This document shows positions 1 through 12,244 of a stretch of DNA of 64,000 nucleotides, piece after piece. The stretch comes from Sphagnum compactum (lineage: Eukaryota; Bryophyta; Sphagnopsida; Sphagnales). The position numbers and the translations under genes were made by a program. The stretch's first letter is position 1. Each line of letters begins with the position of its first letter. Where the stretch lies: the NCBI GenBank assembly GCA_965153455.1, contig OZ234497.1:13068302-13132301 (forward strand), given 5' to 3'. The notes under the pieces were generated by a model. That model saw nothing but the letters and a program-made list of their open reading frames with translations. It had not been told where the DNA came from and made no database searches.

Positions 1-239
1 GGCATGGAAAGGTGGGGCGCGTATAAAGGTGGGTTGCATTGGCAAACACCCATTTCCATCACATGGAAGTGGTGGAATGCCGCACCATTAGCGAATGGGG
101 CTGATTTCTATTTGAATTCCTATTTTGATTCATGTGTGGGGATCACAAAAATGAAGATTTGTGTTGCATGATTTGTGTATCTCCACATGTGTTTGTTGGG
201 TTAGGTTTGTTTTTTTGAATACATTGGTTGGGTTGTTAT

Positions 240-690
240 TTGACTTCAAAGGGTAAGGGGGTTGCCAAGGTGTGGGTACATTCACAAAGATAGGAGCCAT
301 AGGAATTGTAACCATTGCTTTGATTTTCATGCTTTCGTGTCAAAAATTATATTAATATTTCTTTTATATGTTTTGATGATAATGTTCTTAATATATTGTG
401 GAAACATGTGTAATAATTTGAAATGAATATAATAAAATTTGAATTCTCAAAAGCATTAATTAATAATTGTAACCAATGTTTTACAATGTTTTTATAACTT
501 GAAAAAACTCATAAATGACTCTTAAAGGACTTGAAAATGACATAATTTTGGAGAGATTCTTAAAACACATATTCACATAAAAGTATGATGTAACATATTT
601 TTTAGTCAAAAGGACTTTGACTTTTTGTAACTTACAAATAAAATATTCCTAATATATACTTAAATCTTTCAGAATAAGCAGTCACCCCTT
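240..690 (+). repeat. Dispersed LTR-like repeat, copy A
   Basis: AT-rich block that recurs in the same orientation near 10785-11105 and 62835-63240. Shared landmarks in order are a TAGGAGCCA motif (copies A and C), a block around GGAAACATGTG with TTTGAAATGAA, a CATTAA stretch, and an end near AATAAGCAGTCACC. Gypsy-like integrase debris follows on the same strand, so a decayed LTR is the best guess. No TG/CA termini or target duplications were identified. Confidence 0.55.
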
Positions 691-1370
691 AGTTAAACCT
701 CTTAATGATTTGTGTTTATTATTCAATGTGAAACCCTAGGTGAAAGGCCATGTGCCTTCCCACATGTGTGTTGTGTCTTTATAACTACAATGAACTTGGG
801 AACTATGATTGGTGTGGTTAATGGCTATGCATGGGACAAGGCTACCACTTAATCTTGATCACTAAATAGGTTTAGTTTAAAACCTTATTTGCCCAAACAT
901 ATTGATTAGGCTTTTAACCAAGGTTAGGTTGTATTGAGATGCACAATTATGGATATCTTTGCGTTTGATCTCCAAGATGTCCCATTATTCGGTGTTGTGT
1001 TAAGATTGGGTTGATGATTGGTATACCACTTTTGTCGTGTTCATAATGTGCCCAAATATTATTGGTTTTGTGAAATGTTTTTATGAATGTAGGTGTTTTG
1101 TTATATAGGTGTAACATCTTTGGGCTTATGTTATAGGAATCTCAATTTAAAGGGTAAGTTAAGTTATAATAAATTCAACATTCTTTTAAGTTTAATGTAA
1201 TCTATTGTAGGTTCAAAACCCTAGTTATTGAAAGTTCTAGGTTGGACACTCAAATTAAAGTTAGGGTTCATTAAAAAAAGGGTACAAGGAATAAGGTTAC
1301 TATCACTAAAGGTTTTACTAGGCATGGGGTGTAATTAAAACCATTCACACTATTTTCATCGTCATCTTGG

Positions 1371-1389
1371 GGGGGGGGGGGGGGGGGGG
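1371..1389. repeat. Poly-G run
   Basis: About 19-20 uninterrupted G residues in AT-rich sequence. The exact length is likely to be uncertain in any assembly. Confidence 0.9.
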
Positions 1390-1539
1390 TTCAAATTCTA
1401 AAACAAGTTCATTTCTAAGGTTTGTCACCACACATACAAAACATGACATGAAAAAACCCTGAATGGTATACCATATCCAACTCTCGGGTCTTCCATCCCT
1501 AAATGGATGAGAATTTGAAAAACTTAGGAATGTCAGTAG

Positions 1540-2960
1540 GGCTACTCATGGAAGGCCAACCCTATTGACCATTGCCAAAGGTGGCTGATCATCATGATGA
1601 ACATTGCATGAGTGGTATCCTAAATCAAATATGTCATCCATTAAACATGCAAGTCACTTAAGGATGAGTTGATATGTTTGGTAAATCACTTTTGATGGTG
1701 CAAGGTTAATTCACAACCAATGAAGTTGATGTGTTTGTGAACCAATTGCTATACCATCAATTTGCACTAATTTGCTATAAGCCATGACTTAATGCCATTT
1801 GGTCAAAACAATTGGTCAAAAATCTCCCATTGGTGGGACATTTTCTAACATGTATGCACATGGTCACATCTATGTGGTTTGCAAATGCTACAACACACAA
1901 ATCAATTCCCAAAAAGTTCTAATCTAAGGTTTGAAAGTCCTTGACATGTGCCAACTTGTGAAAGACCATGACATAGTCTTTCACAAGGTCTTTCACAAAT
2001 TGTTGCATATGCATTTTAAAACAAGGTGATCAATAGATTTGGGGCTCTAGCCAAAATATTCACTGACCAAGGTACAAAATTTTGTGGGGATTTCCAACAA
2101 TTGTGTCAAAATGCATTGATTAATCATTGCACTACTTTATGAAACTATTTTGAAGCAAATGGGTTAAGTGATCAAATGAGTGAAACGAGGTTTGCAAAAA
2201 TATGGATTCCAAAAATGTCATACACAAGATTGGGAGTTGCAATTACCATGGTTAATTATGGGCTATAAATTGAGTTGGCATGCCTTTTTTTCATTTTTTT
2301 AACCATATTTTTTATTGTTTGGCCATGAGTTCAAGTTATGAGCTTTAATTCAATGAGATGCGATGTTGGTAATCAACTTGGATGATCTTAATGTGTGAAT
2401 TCAAGCATGTGAGTTGTAAGTTGTGTTATTGTAAGGGGTTATGCCCATGGTTATGGAAAATGAAAACAATTGCCCAACATTGAAATACATTGCATTGTGC
2501 CAATATTTGTGGAGGTGGTTATTGGCTTCATATTCATAAATTCAAGCTAAGGGATTATGTGTATTTACAACAGATAATGCCGATTATTTTGGATGATTAT
2601 ATAATATGTGTTTTTTTGTGTGCAAAAAGTTCTACCTTTTGGAATGTTATTGTTGGAAGGTCAAGATGGTCAAACATGGAAGGACCATGTGTGTAATTGT
2701 ACACCATGCCATTTTCCCCATATGGCTGGCCAAATTGACCCATCATTAATAATGGTTCTTGTTGACCTATAATGTATGTGGTGTGGGCAATATTCAAGAA
2801 CCATCACTATGTTGATTTGTGATTAATCTTCCCAAGCTTGGCATATGGGATGTCTTAAGCCACTTTTGGAGGAAGTGCCAATTCACAAATAATTTTGCCC
2901 TTAATGCACCAAATAAACTTAGGTTCCTAGGGTTGGATAGTTACACTAACCTCGTGGTTT
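1540..2960 (+). pseudogene. Ty3/gypsy retrotransposon pol relic (integrase end) with PHD-like tail
   Basis: A broken reading frame with stops and shifts. Near 2060 it reads TDQGTKFCGDFQQLCQNAL, followed by EANGLSDQM, which match the integrase core of plant gypsy elements. Around 2490-2700 follow an RGGGY-like segment, a DYVYLQQ segment (the beta-barrel region after integrase) and, near 2660, a GQ.GQTWKDHV.N-like segment. From about 2772 to 2899 the same strand shows a Cys-x2-Cys, a CD dipeptide, WHMGCLKPLLEEVP and a final Cys-x2-Cys, which resembles a PHD finger. In-frame stops show the element is dead. The upstream part (1540-2030) is assigned only by position and scattered similarity. Confidence 0.7.
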
Positions 2961-3709
2961 TTTTCACGATGATTGACATTTGGTTGAAAGTTTGAAAGAT
3001 TGCAACTAAATGATTAACGATGAAACTCATATTTGCACTCAAACTATTGATCTTTTCATTTTAAAACCAAAATGTGCATCCATGATGGTGGATTTCCATT
3101 AAATAATTCAACATTGTTATTGGCTTAAGGAGACCTTAACTGCAAATAATTGGACAATTTGGACATAGTGCATTGATTAAAACATTTTCATGTTATGTTT
3201 TGTACATATGATGACAACATAAGAGCAAACAACAATATCTTAATTTTAATCACAACATATCATTGAAATTGTTGAGGTAGGACGATTTTAAATTCTATAA
3301 ATCACCTTTGTGATTGATCCAAATTGAAATTTAATTTAAATAAAATGAAAAATGTACTTTTTAATGCATTTTGTGGGAGTTTTTTTTCCATAACCACAAA
3401 TGAGGGAAGTGACAAGCATATTATTTACACCTTGTACACCAATTTGCAACTCTTTTCTCTTTAATTGAATTTGAGACAAACTAAATTTTGAAATAAATTT
3501 AATCACATTCAATTTACTGTATTTGAATTGAATTGCATATGAACTCAATTAAATTTTGATTGAATCAAATTCAATAAAATTTGAGTTCCATTCACCTGAA
3601 AAATTTGAATTTGAATTCCATTTTAAGTTGCATGCAATGTCATTCAATATTTTCCATTCAAATGGAACTTAATGTCCACAAAATGAAGTCATTTTATTCA
3701 TTATTTCAT
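2961..3709. other. AT-rich intergenic DNA, no gene seen
   Basis: AT-rich, CpG-poor sequence with many TTGAATTTGAATT-type words between 3440 and 3660. Probably the far end of the gypsy relic or its decayed LTR. No supported ORF. Confidence 0.5.
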
Positions 3710-5219
3710 TGCCACTTGTATTTCATAGCACTGGGGAGCACTCCGCAAGTATAGACATCGCACACATATGGTATTATTGCATCATCAACACTTCAAACCA
3801 TCCAAGGCACATGCCCAGATAAGAGGCCCAGTAGCATGGAATACCTGAGTTGAACCTGCATTTTGTAAATTTCCCACACCTGCAAGGCAGTACTCACCAT
3901 AAAGCAGGAGGAAAACCTTGTCATAACCCTAAACATATGTACATCAACAAGAGGCATTAAGAGTTGGTGTGGTCTTCAACTTAATGGGAAGGACCTTCCA
4001 CCTACAAGTAGCCATAAGATCCCTCGTCCTTGCTAAGGGTGGTGGCCAATGGATATAGCTCCATGGTTAGGGTACCCAGTCCAACAGCCAATCCTATGAA
4101 ACTTTTTGTGACTGTTAGAATGTCTGATAACACCAGATTGTGGGAGAAAGAACGTACAGAATTTGACAAGCTACCAGATTCATGTCCATTTCCAGATTTC
4201 AATTGTGACACTAACTTCCAGTACAAACACAAAACTGCAGAGGCCATGTGACATTCTTCTCCTATTGGAAATCTGCCAGTGATTCTACTTTCTCAAGGTC
4301 ATCAACTGTTAATAGCACTGTTACACCATTCTCACTCTGTAAAGACAGCAAATTGTGACAAAGCTTGAGTTCCAAAAATCAACACACTTTTAAGGCCACT
4401 TGCACATCAATCAGGACACCAATCACCTATACAGTGGTTCATGTGAAATCTAATGCATAGTCCTTCAGCAGGGGAAACAAATTCCAAGAATATCCCAGTG
4501 GATTCACATTGGAATAACCAGGTACTTAAGAGACATGCAGAGGATATAATACCTTGTTCAATGGAGCAGAATGTATAGACAAGCCCCTTCTGAAGACTAC
4601 TTCAAATACTCAGTATTCAGAGGTAGAATGAACAGAGTAGAATGCTGTACTGAAACAAAAAAGAACACAAGTACACCCCTGCACTCACAAGTTAGGATCC
4701 TCTGGTGCCAGCAACCAAGGGATACATGTGATGATTGAGACCAAATAGGTAAGATACTTCATTGATTTAACCAGTTTTGCTTTCTGATGGGAGGACTGCA
4801 AGCCTCACTGTTGAATACTTCAATGAGTAACCCTTCCAGTTTTGCATTTCAACAGAAGACTGTGAAGCCTCAGAGTGGAAGTTGAATCTGCAAATCACAC
4901 AGAGGAATGTAAAGTGACTGTTTCAATCCACATTGGACATTTAAAGCAATAACTCAGTACAACGATCTTGATAGGCTGGCAAGTGTCTATAACCAATCAT
5001 TTCAACCACATGCAAGCTCTGCACTTGCTTTTGCCAGAAGTGTGCTACACAGTCACGTCACAACAGTAGGTTTATACATGCACAAAATCTCTTCAATTTC
5101 TTTTTCAGCCAAGTCCCTACATCAATAGATCTAGTGGTTAAATGTATGAGACAACATATCACAATTTCCTGATTTTGAACATACAGCATTGGTCCTTAAA
5201 GATCACAAACCACACCTGA
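3710..5219 (-). other. 3' flank of the UBC13 gene
   Basis: Base composition changes near 3710 from TE-like AT-rich DNA to the composition of the UBC13 introns. The stretch may hold the 3' UTR and further transcribed sequence. Small ORFs on both strands near 4000-4250 overlap each other and look like chance. Confidence 0.4.
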
Positions 5220-7890
5220 TTAATTTGCAATTGCATAAATTCGTGTCCATTCTCTGGCTGCTCCCAAGCCCAGGATACAACAGAAGCTCTTGGTAAGTAA
5301 CATGATGCTGCAAACAGCTTCTTTGGCACTTATAAGAGCATACGTACATCATCAATCAGCAAACATAAGTTGCCAAAGTCCAAAACAAAGCACTAATAAC
5401 ACTCCAATGTTTTAACAGATTATATCCAGCCTAACACAATCTTTGCACACCAAATTTAAAGTTTCTATTGCTCTGACCAAGAATACACATAATGAAGTGA
5501 AAAATTCATAGTGTTGAATTGAGATAGAGACCTGTTGCTACAGCCTCGGCTTCATCACTCTTCCAGTGCTTAGCAATATTCTCTGCCAGAGGGTCATCTG
5601 GATTGGGTGCACTCAAGAGTGCCTGAATACTGCCATAATTAGCAAACATGAAACACTGTCAGCTGAGCTTCACCAAGATCTCCATCAAACCCTCTCAGAA
5701 ATTTGCATTCAAAATCCAACACTAAATTGACCTTAAAATGCAGCACCACATGACCCTTCAGAGCACATACAGGATCTGCAAGATCCAGGAATACTTCCAC
5801 TACAAACAAAACTATTTATACTTGAAAAGTTCCCAAAATCAACACCTATGGTAAGGGAACAAAACTATCAAATTCTTAAGACAAACCTGAGCAAAACTGT
5901 TCGAATCTGAAGTGCAGGGCTCCATTTGTCCTTAAGTATGTCTAAGCATATGCGTCCCAGCTGTGTATGCAAAGAGACCACAGATCCTGTTGTGATGGAT
6001 GTGCTCTGAAAAAAACTGTCTGGAATTCTGAATGGCACAGAGGGTAAGCATGCAAAAACAATAAAGCACAGGAGCTGAAAAGACAGAGAGAAAGTCACCT
6101 AGGCATGTAATACCAACTAAAGACACATAACATTTGCACAAGAGGGACACAGAAAGAAAGAACAAGGAAGAGATCAAACCTTATCAATATTGGGATGGTA
6201 AATCTTGGTCAAGAAGCGGACCTGTCAGGAAACCACAAGAACCAAACAAGGCAGAAAGGAACAGAGGCTCCTCTTGAGAGGCAGATCAACCCAAAGCTGC
6301 TTCCGAAGCATGCTCACCAGCTTCATATCCCTTTGCAATCCAACTTCGACTGATAAAATTCACTTTCTCCCTACCATCAACATTACATACAAGTGTTCCA
6401 AGTACATACACTTTCCTTTGGTGCCTAAATTACTGTAGGCAAGGGTCCTCATTCAAAACTCAAGTGGCTCTTGTTGTTAACCTGGAACTGGCATCTCTTC
6501 TATCATCTACCATCCAGTTCAAGCAAAAACCAATATCCTAGTTCATTCACTGACATTTGTGCAGTTTATTACCAGACAAATTAATTGGTTGCCAAAGATA
6601 AAACAGAGGTTACAATTTTTTACAGAAACACACAAAGCCCATGCTCTGCAGTAACTGTGCAGTAAACAACTTCCTGTAGACACAACCAAGAGACACCAAG
6701 ATAGTAAAAAGGCCAAGGCAGTTAAATTATGTTATCCTGTGTGAACACACAATTTCAACATACCTTTGGCGCTGCCATTGGATACTCTTCTGGTAGAAAA
6801 AGCTCCAACTTGAACACCCCACCTATGAACATTGACAATTATAACCATAAATTTCCCCACGCATTTTCTGACCAGTCACACTGAACACTACAGAAAAGAA
6901 GCGGAGGGAAAGAAATGGCCAAATGGAATCTGAGTAATGAATGAAAGCAAAGATATTCAGACTAGAATTGCAACCAAACATCACCATGATCTACAAAGAT
7001 TTTGGCAACCAAAAGAATAATGAACTCAGCAAACCATGAAGTGAATGAAACCTAGTTCAGAACCTTCATATGGAGACTGTGATGGTCCCAAAATCATGAC
7101 ATTAAAGTAGCGCAAATTGTCCTCTGACGGAGATGCACTGATGCCCGGTGCTGCCACAAATCATACAACCAGCAAACAACCAACATATTTGTCATCTAAT
7201 CATCTCAGGTACACAGCACTAAGCAGGAATTGTTAGAAGGCATCTCAGAATGAAAATCATTTGTTCGAGCACCACCTGTAAAGTGCACATCACACCATGG
7301 TCTAACAATGTCACATGTCTGAATAGATAACGTCCATCACCAAACCAAAAACTGGCAATTTATTTCTTAAGCCTTTCATGCAAGCAATGACACTTTCCAG
7401 TGCAATCAAACCAGTCCTAGCAACATTTCACAACACAACATCATAAGAAAACATAACATTTGTATATGACCCTAATTTGTGAAGCAAAGGGAAAAAATTC
7501 TTCGTACCTGGCTCGCTCAGCAACCGCTGGGTTTCCTGAGAGTACAAAAAGCAGAGCCATATCATCATTAGAATCGTTGAAAACCGAATAAGCCACACTC
7601 ATGAAGCATCAATCCTTCATATCCTACAGCCCCGGGTAACAGATCCGCCAAGCGATGACTACACACATGACTAAACTACATACACCATCTACTGCCACAA
7701 CAGCACATAAATAAAAAAACTTCGCACAAATCATCCCCAACCAAAACCAAAAGAAACCCCAGAAAAAGATAAAAAGCACTGGGAAAACAACAGCAACGAT
7801 CCTCTCACTAACGTGTTAACATGGCCAGAGACTGTGGCACACACAGGGGCATACCTTGATGATTCTCCGTGGAAGATTAGTACTCGCCAT
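5220..7890 (-). CDS. UBC13: Ubiquitin-conjugating enzyme E2, UBC13 type (UBC35/36-like)
   Basis: Eight exons read on the minus strand: 7855-7890, 7508-7535, 7064-7150, 6764-6822, 6180-6221, 5887-5960, 5532-5629, 5220-5257. All junctions are GT-AG and in phase, giving 153 aa, the length of plant UBC35/36. The start is [12 protein letters not shown]. The HPN motif lies at 79-81 and the catalytic Cys at 89 in [18 protein letters not shown]. The protein ends [12 protein letters not shown], so the extreme tail differs from the usual LYASGA. Family knowledge: Ubc13 pairs with a Uev/MMZ partner to build Lys63-linked ubiquitin chains in DNA-damage tolerance and signalling. The gene looks intact. Expression cannot be judged from sequence. 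Confidence 0.96.
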
Positions 7891-8240
7891 GAACACAGTT
7901 GCAAAGATAACCTAAACTCTTTTTTGTCCGCCCGGCCGGCCGCTTCTCTGCTCCCCGTGTTCCCACTCCTCAGTTTCTTGATGCACCTGGCGATGATAAA
8001 CTTGAAGAAGACCTCGTTGGCAAGGATTTGAGGACAAACTCGAATCGGAAATTTTGCAGATCGATGGATCGATCGATGATAGCGCTCGCTGCTCTCGAGG
8101 GAAAACGAAGCAAAAGGCAAAAAAAACAGTCGGAAGACGACGAACGCGTCTTCTGCGGTCTTCTTGTTCTGTCTTCGCTGACACTCGCTTTCTTCTGGAA
8201 GAGACACCGCCGGCAGGTCCGGTAGCCCGTCACTAGAAGA
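7891..8240 (-). promoter_or_regulatory. CpG-rich 5' leader/promoter of UBC13
   Basis: CpG-dense stretch directly upstream of the UBC13 ATG, with many CG dinucleotides and GATCGATCGA words, ending abruptly at about 8240 where AT-rich repeats begin. ORFs on both strands here overlap each other and have no family resemblance. Transcription start not determined. Confidence 0.55.
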
Positions 8241-8247
8241 ATAGCCT

Positions 8248-8785
8248 TATTTTTTTATTGGCGATATTTCGCCAAAAAGGAAAACTAAAAACTAAAAACT
8301 AAAAATTAGGAAATCAGGAAAGCGATTTTGGAGATTTTCAATAGCCAGAACTGAGGAAAAGAAAGTAAAAATGGCCAGATTTCTGTACTTTGGTTTTCAG
8401 CGTGTAGCCAAAAATATGATAAGATGATTAGAGATTTATATTTTCATATGTAGCGTATAGTCAGATTTGGCGAAATCTTCCTATGGATGATAGCCACTTT
8501 TTCTACAAAAAAACACTGCTCGAGAGTTGAGACAGATGGTTTTTTATTGGTGAAATTTTTAAAAAAAAAGAATTCATAATTCAAAATTCAAAAATAAAGT
8601 GATTTTGGAGGCTTTCAATCGACAAACATGTGAGAAAGAAAAATGGAAAAATATGCTACATTTCTATACTTGGCTTTCAGTGTCACTAAATATAAAAAGA
8701 TGATTAAAGATTTGTACTTCATATTTGGTTAATAGCCAGATTTGGCTAAATCTTCTAACTGATGATCAGCAGTTTTTTTACATCT
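8248..8785. repeat. Diverged tandem duplication (about 290-bp unit)
   Basis: Two blocks (about 8248-8515 and 8538-8785) share the same ordered words: TTTTTTATTGG, GATTTTGGAG, TTTCAAT, ATTTCT(A/G)TACTT, a GGCTTTCAG/GGTTTTCAG word, AAGATGATTA, GCCAGATTTGG-type and AATCTTC. They differ by many substitutions and small indels, so this is an old duplication. Nothing coding. Confidence 0.7.
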
Positions 8786-8818
8786 TCCTATCATATATAT
8801 TAATTCAGTTTATATATA

Positions 8819-9362
8819 TTAATTCAGTAAGTCTGTCTGTGACGGAGGTTTTGGGGGGTGAGGGAGGGAGAGACCGGTGAAGTAGGGGGCGATGCCTGTC
8901 TGTGACAGGGCTTGGTCTGTCAGTTTGTCTTGGGCATGGGCGGGAACTGGGCATGGGCATGGACTGGGCACGGGCACGGGCGGGACTGGGCACGAGACTG
9001 GGCACGGGTACGGGCGGGCTGGGCCCGGGAAAGGGGCACGACACGAACGGACTGGGCACAGGCGGGCACGGCACGGGCGAACTGGGCACGAGCACAAGCA
9101 TGGGCAGACTGGGCATGGGCTGAACACGGGCGGGCTAGGCACGGCACGAGCAGGCTGGGCACGAGCGGATTGTGTCCGAACGTCACGGGTACCCACTACA
9201 CAGACAAGGCTTGGTTTGTCAGTCTGTCTTAGGCACGGGCACGGGCGGGACAGGGCACGGACTGGACACGGGCACAAACGAACTGGGCACGGACTGGACA
9301 CGGGCACGGACGAACTGGGCCCAGGAGAGGGGCACGGCACGGACGGACTGGACACTAGTAGA
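8819..9362. repeat. GC-rich minisatellite (GGGCACGGGC-type)
   Basis: Short degenerate units based on ACTGGGCACGGGCACGGGCG repeat for about 450 bp. A GGCTTGGTYTGTCAG word occurs near 8910 and again near 9208, so a larger higher-order unit is also repeated. Open frames run through on both strands as Gly/Ala/Arg/Thr/His-rich or Pro/Cys/Ser-rich strings, as expected of a stop-poor repeat rather than a gene. It is CpG-rich, unlike the surrounding DNA. Confidence 0.9.
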
Positions 9363-10592
9363 TGATAAGCACTAAGGATGCAAAAGAAAATTCTGACCAA
9401 AAAAACTAATTTTGTCATTTTTTGGACAAAAAAAATTTGGGAACTATTTTATTTTTCTAGTGTAAAAGTCAACTAATTTTGCGGGAAAATATGTCAAAAT
9501 TTCAATATCACAACTCTGGTCATGAATCCTAGCATTTTCTTTTTTGGGCAAATTTTTGCCACCTAGTGAATTTTTTTCTGGAAAACTTCACCAAATTTTT
9601 GAATCCCCAAAATTGGAAAGAAAAAAACACTAGTTACAAATTCAACTTTATATGTATATATAGAAATGTGTTTGTTTAGTTTTTATGACTGTGTCTTAAC
9701 TTTTCAAACTTTGAGGTCCTCTTGCACTTTGTTGGGTATTTGTTGGAAAGCCCTTGGTGTGGCAATATGCACATTTTTCATTTCCCAATTTTTAGACCGA
9801 TGAAACCAAAATGATTGAATTTAGAGTAGTTTTGGTCTTTGGAAAGAAGTTAATTAATTAATTAATTTTTAAATTGATTTTCTCAGCCAAGAGCTTTGAA
9901 ATTAAACACACTTTGATAAAAATAATATTGGGATGAACCTTGGGCCAATAGCACAAGGGCCCACTAATAATATTGCATGCTAAAGGTGTACCTAATCACA
10001 CTAATAGAAGCCAAAGCAATTATAACGTGTGCTTAATTTTTCATGTTTTAAGGTCATTTTAAACAAGGGTCCAATAGGAAAGGTCCAATGAAATCAAGTA
10101 TTTATATTGGTCAAGGGATTTAGATAGGGTCCCATGACCAAGACAAATCAAATTGTGATTTAGTTTACATGGCATCATTTTGGAAGGAAAACCAATTGGT
10201 TTGGACTGAAAAAAAAAAGGAGCTTAACGGAAAGCTCATGTTTTGGAGAACCAAAGTGTAAATTATAGGGTTTAGGGTTCAAGGTTGTTCAAATTTTTTT
10301 TGTTTTTTTTTCATTGTTTTTAATTTTTCCCTTGTTGTTCAAATTCTATGAGAATGAAAAACACGTTATAAATTGAGGACATTGTTCAGAGCACACCATT
10401 TCTCCCATTTTTGACCAATTCCAAAGTTGACATGATTGGTTTTGTGGATTCTCACATGATGGTTGCTCGAAGGCATGCATTTTAAAAGTAAAATATTATT
10501 TTTTTTAAATCATGAAAAAAGGGGAAAAAAAATCTAATCCTCTCATGTATCAATCACACTCATTTTTATATTGAGCCCTTGAATTGAACCCC
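9363..10592. other. AT-rich intergenic DNA
   Basis: No gene seen. Near 9400-9520 the sequence shares words (TTTTTCTAGTGTAA, AAAATTTCAA.ATCACAA, a CTGGTC end) with the MITE at 16214-16378 and with 59640-59760, so it may be a decayed relative of that element. A TTAATTAATTAATTAATT run lies near 9850. Confidence 0.5.
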
Positions 10593-10755
10593 AAGCTTTT
10601 AAACACACTCATTGTACCTTAAGGAAAAAGTGTTTTTTTTAATGTGAAGGAGGGTCCAATTCAAGGTTCCTGAGAAGCTTTTAAACACACTCATTGTACC
10701 TTAGGAAAAAATGTTTTTTTTAATGTGAAGGAGGGTCCAATTCAAGGTTCCTGAG
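10593..10755. repeat. Recent tandem duplication, 82-bp unit
   Basis: Copies at 10593-10674 and 10675-10755 start AAGCTTTTAAACACACTC and end CAAGGTTCCTGAG. They differ by about one deletion and two substitutions. Confidence 0.93.
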
Positions 10756-10784
10756 TTTTGAGTCCTTGGACCCTTGTCTAAAAT

Positions 10785-11105
10785 TGACCTTTAGTATCAA
10801 AAATTGTATTGATGTTGTAAGTCACTCAAAAATATTCCACAACAAATGTTTTTAATATATCATGAGAACATGCAATATGATTTGGAATGAATATAATGAA
10901 AACATTCAAAACATTCATTAAACATTACAACTCTTTTTTTTTTGATTTTTTTTTGAATTTAACAAAATTTGAAAGAGGTATTTTAATCATATATTTATAT
11001 AATAATATATTACAACATCTCTTTTGAACTTTTTCAACTTTCAAATGAAATATTTTAAAAATATTATAGGAATATTGTAGAATAAGCAATCAACCAAGTA
11101 CATGG
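10785..11105 (+). repeat. Dispersed LTR-like repeat, copy B
   Basis: Matches copy A (240-690) and copy C (62835-63240) through a GAACATGCAATATGATTTGG-like block, a CATTAAACATTA block, TAATAATATATTACAAC and a terminal AGAATAAGCAATCA. It is shorter at the left end than copy A. Probably part of a decayed LTR. Confidence 0.55.
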
Positions 11106-12244
11106 GTTTGATTTCTAATTATATTCAAAATAGCAATATATTTACATTGACTAACTCATTTTTTTCAATCTTTTCTCATCAAGAATACGACAAATTAGTT
11201 TGAGTTTGATTGGCCAAAAAACAATCTCCAAATTTATTGAACTTGAAAATAATCCATTACTTTCAGTTGGCAACATTCTTTGGAAACTATATAGAAGCAA
11301 TAATTAGAAATCCAACATCAGTTTCAAATTTTGGTATTTACTATTTCTTAGTGTTGGGAGGATTTGTTTTATTTCTTTGAGCAATAGGTGGTCCAATAAA
11401 TGCAAGTATAAAAGGATTACCTAGATGCTAAATAATTATTTTATTTTTCAAAATCCACTTCAGCAATAAAATAATAATTTAACAATGATGATAAATTGCA
11501 TACAGATGTACACATGGTATCAATATCAAAGTTAGATCTAATTGTCATTGTCGTTAGGGAATATATGCACGTTTTTGATTTCTTGAATTTAGAAACCCTA
11601 AAACTCTCCAAAGTCACCATGATCTCTTTTTGGGGTTTAGGGTTTAGGGTCTTTAATTCATTGATTGTGCTACCCAACCTTAATGTCATGTACTGGTCTC
11701 ACCATACCCATTATGTTGGGTGTGTTTCCTAGCTCACCCTAGTGAGCCTCACTGGCACATTACCCAATGTAATGGGCAGGGCTTGAACATTCCATATTCC
11801 ACTTGGGGAGGTCCCCCGATTAACAAAGCAAAACAGATTACAGCCACACAACCCGTATAGTAGAAATCCCTTCAAATATCCCTGATTGCTCTGACGTGCA
11901 ACCTTAGCTCATTTGGTGGTATGTAAACTTGTCAGGTTCAAAAAGATGTCCACCTCTTCTCCTAGACCATGAGCATAGTTTTGACCAAGAACAAGAAAAA
12001 CTCATGTTGGACATGCTCCATTCAAGGAAACTTCTTTAAAACCTGAGGAGGTGGTGTAGTGATATGATACATACGAGACTTGCAATTTTCCAATGTGGAT
12101 GTGAAATTACATGCAAAAGCCCTCTAAAATTGCCAGAAAGTAGCTTCAATTGTTTGCCCCAATATGGTGCAGCAGCCTTTGCATGATGAAGAATAACAAC
12201 ATGGGAGACAATCATGGGCTCAAACAACGCCATGTGAATCTAAT
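11106..12244. other. Intergenic and 3' flank of RBCX
   Basis: AT-rich to about 11690, then more balanced sequence that may include the RBCX 3' UTR. No other gene seen. Confidence 0.4.
11633..11650 (+). repeat. Interstitial telomere-like motif
   Basis: A short run with two to three adjacent TTTAGGG-type units (GGGGTTTAGGGTTTAGGGT), the plant telomere repeat. Too short to imply a former telomere. Confidence 0.6.

Noticed and set aside
4002-4251. ORFs on both strands and a possible alternative last exon for UBC13 near 4035
   Set aside because: The acceptor-like TTAG and downstream text give only a weak match to the E2 tail. The exon at 5220-5257 matches AREWTR closely and is in phase.
8805-9418. 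Long ORFs of up to 199 codons on both strands
   Set aside because: They run through a GC-rich minisatellite that lacks stop codons in every phase. No domain, start context or splice structure.
690-10785. Copies A and B of the LTR-like repeat as the two LTRs of one element
   Set aside because: The interval contains the intact UBC13 gene and unrelated repeats, so they are separate insertions.
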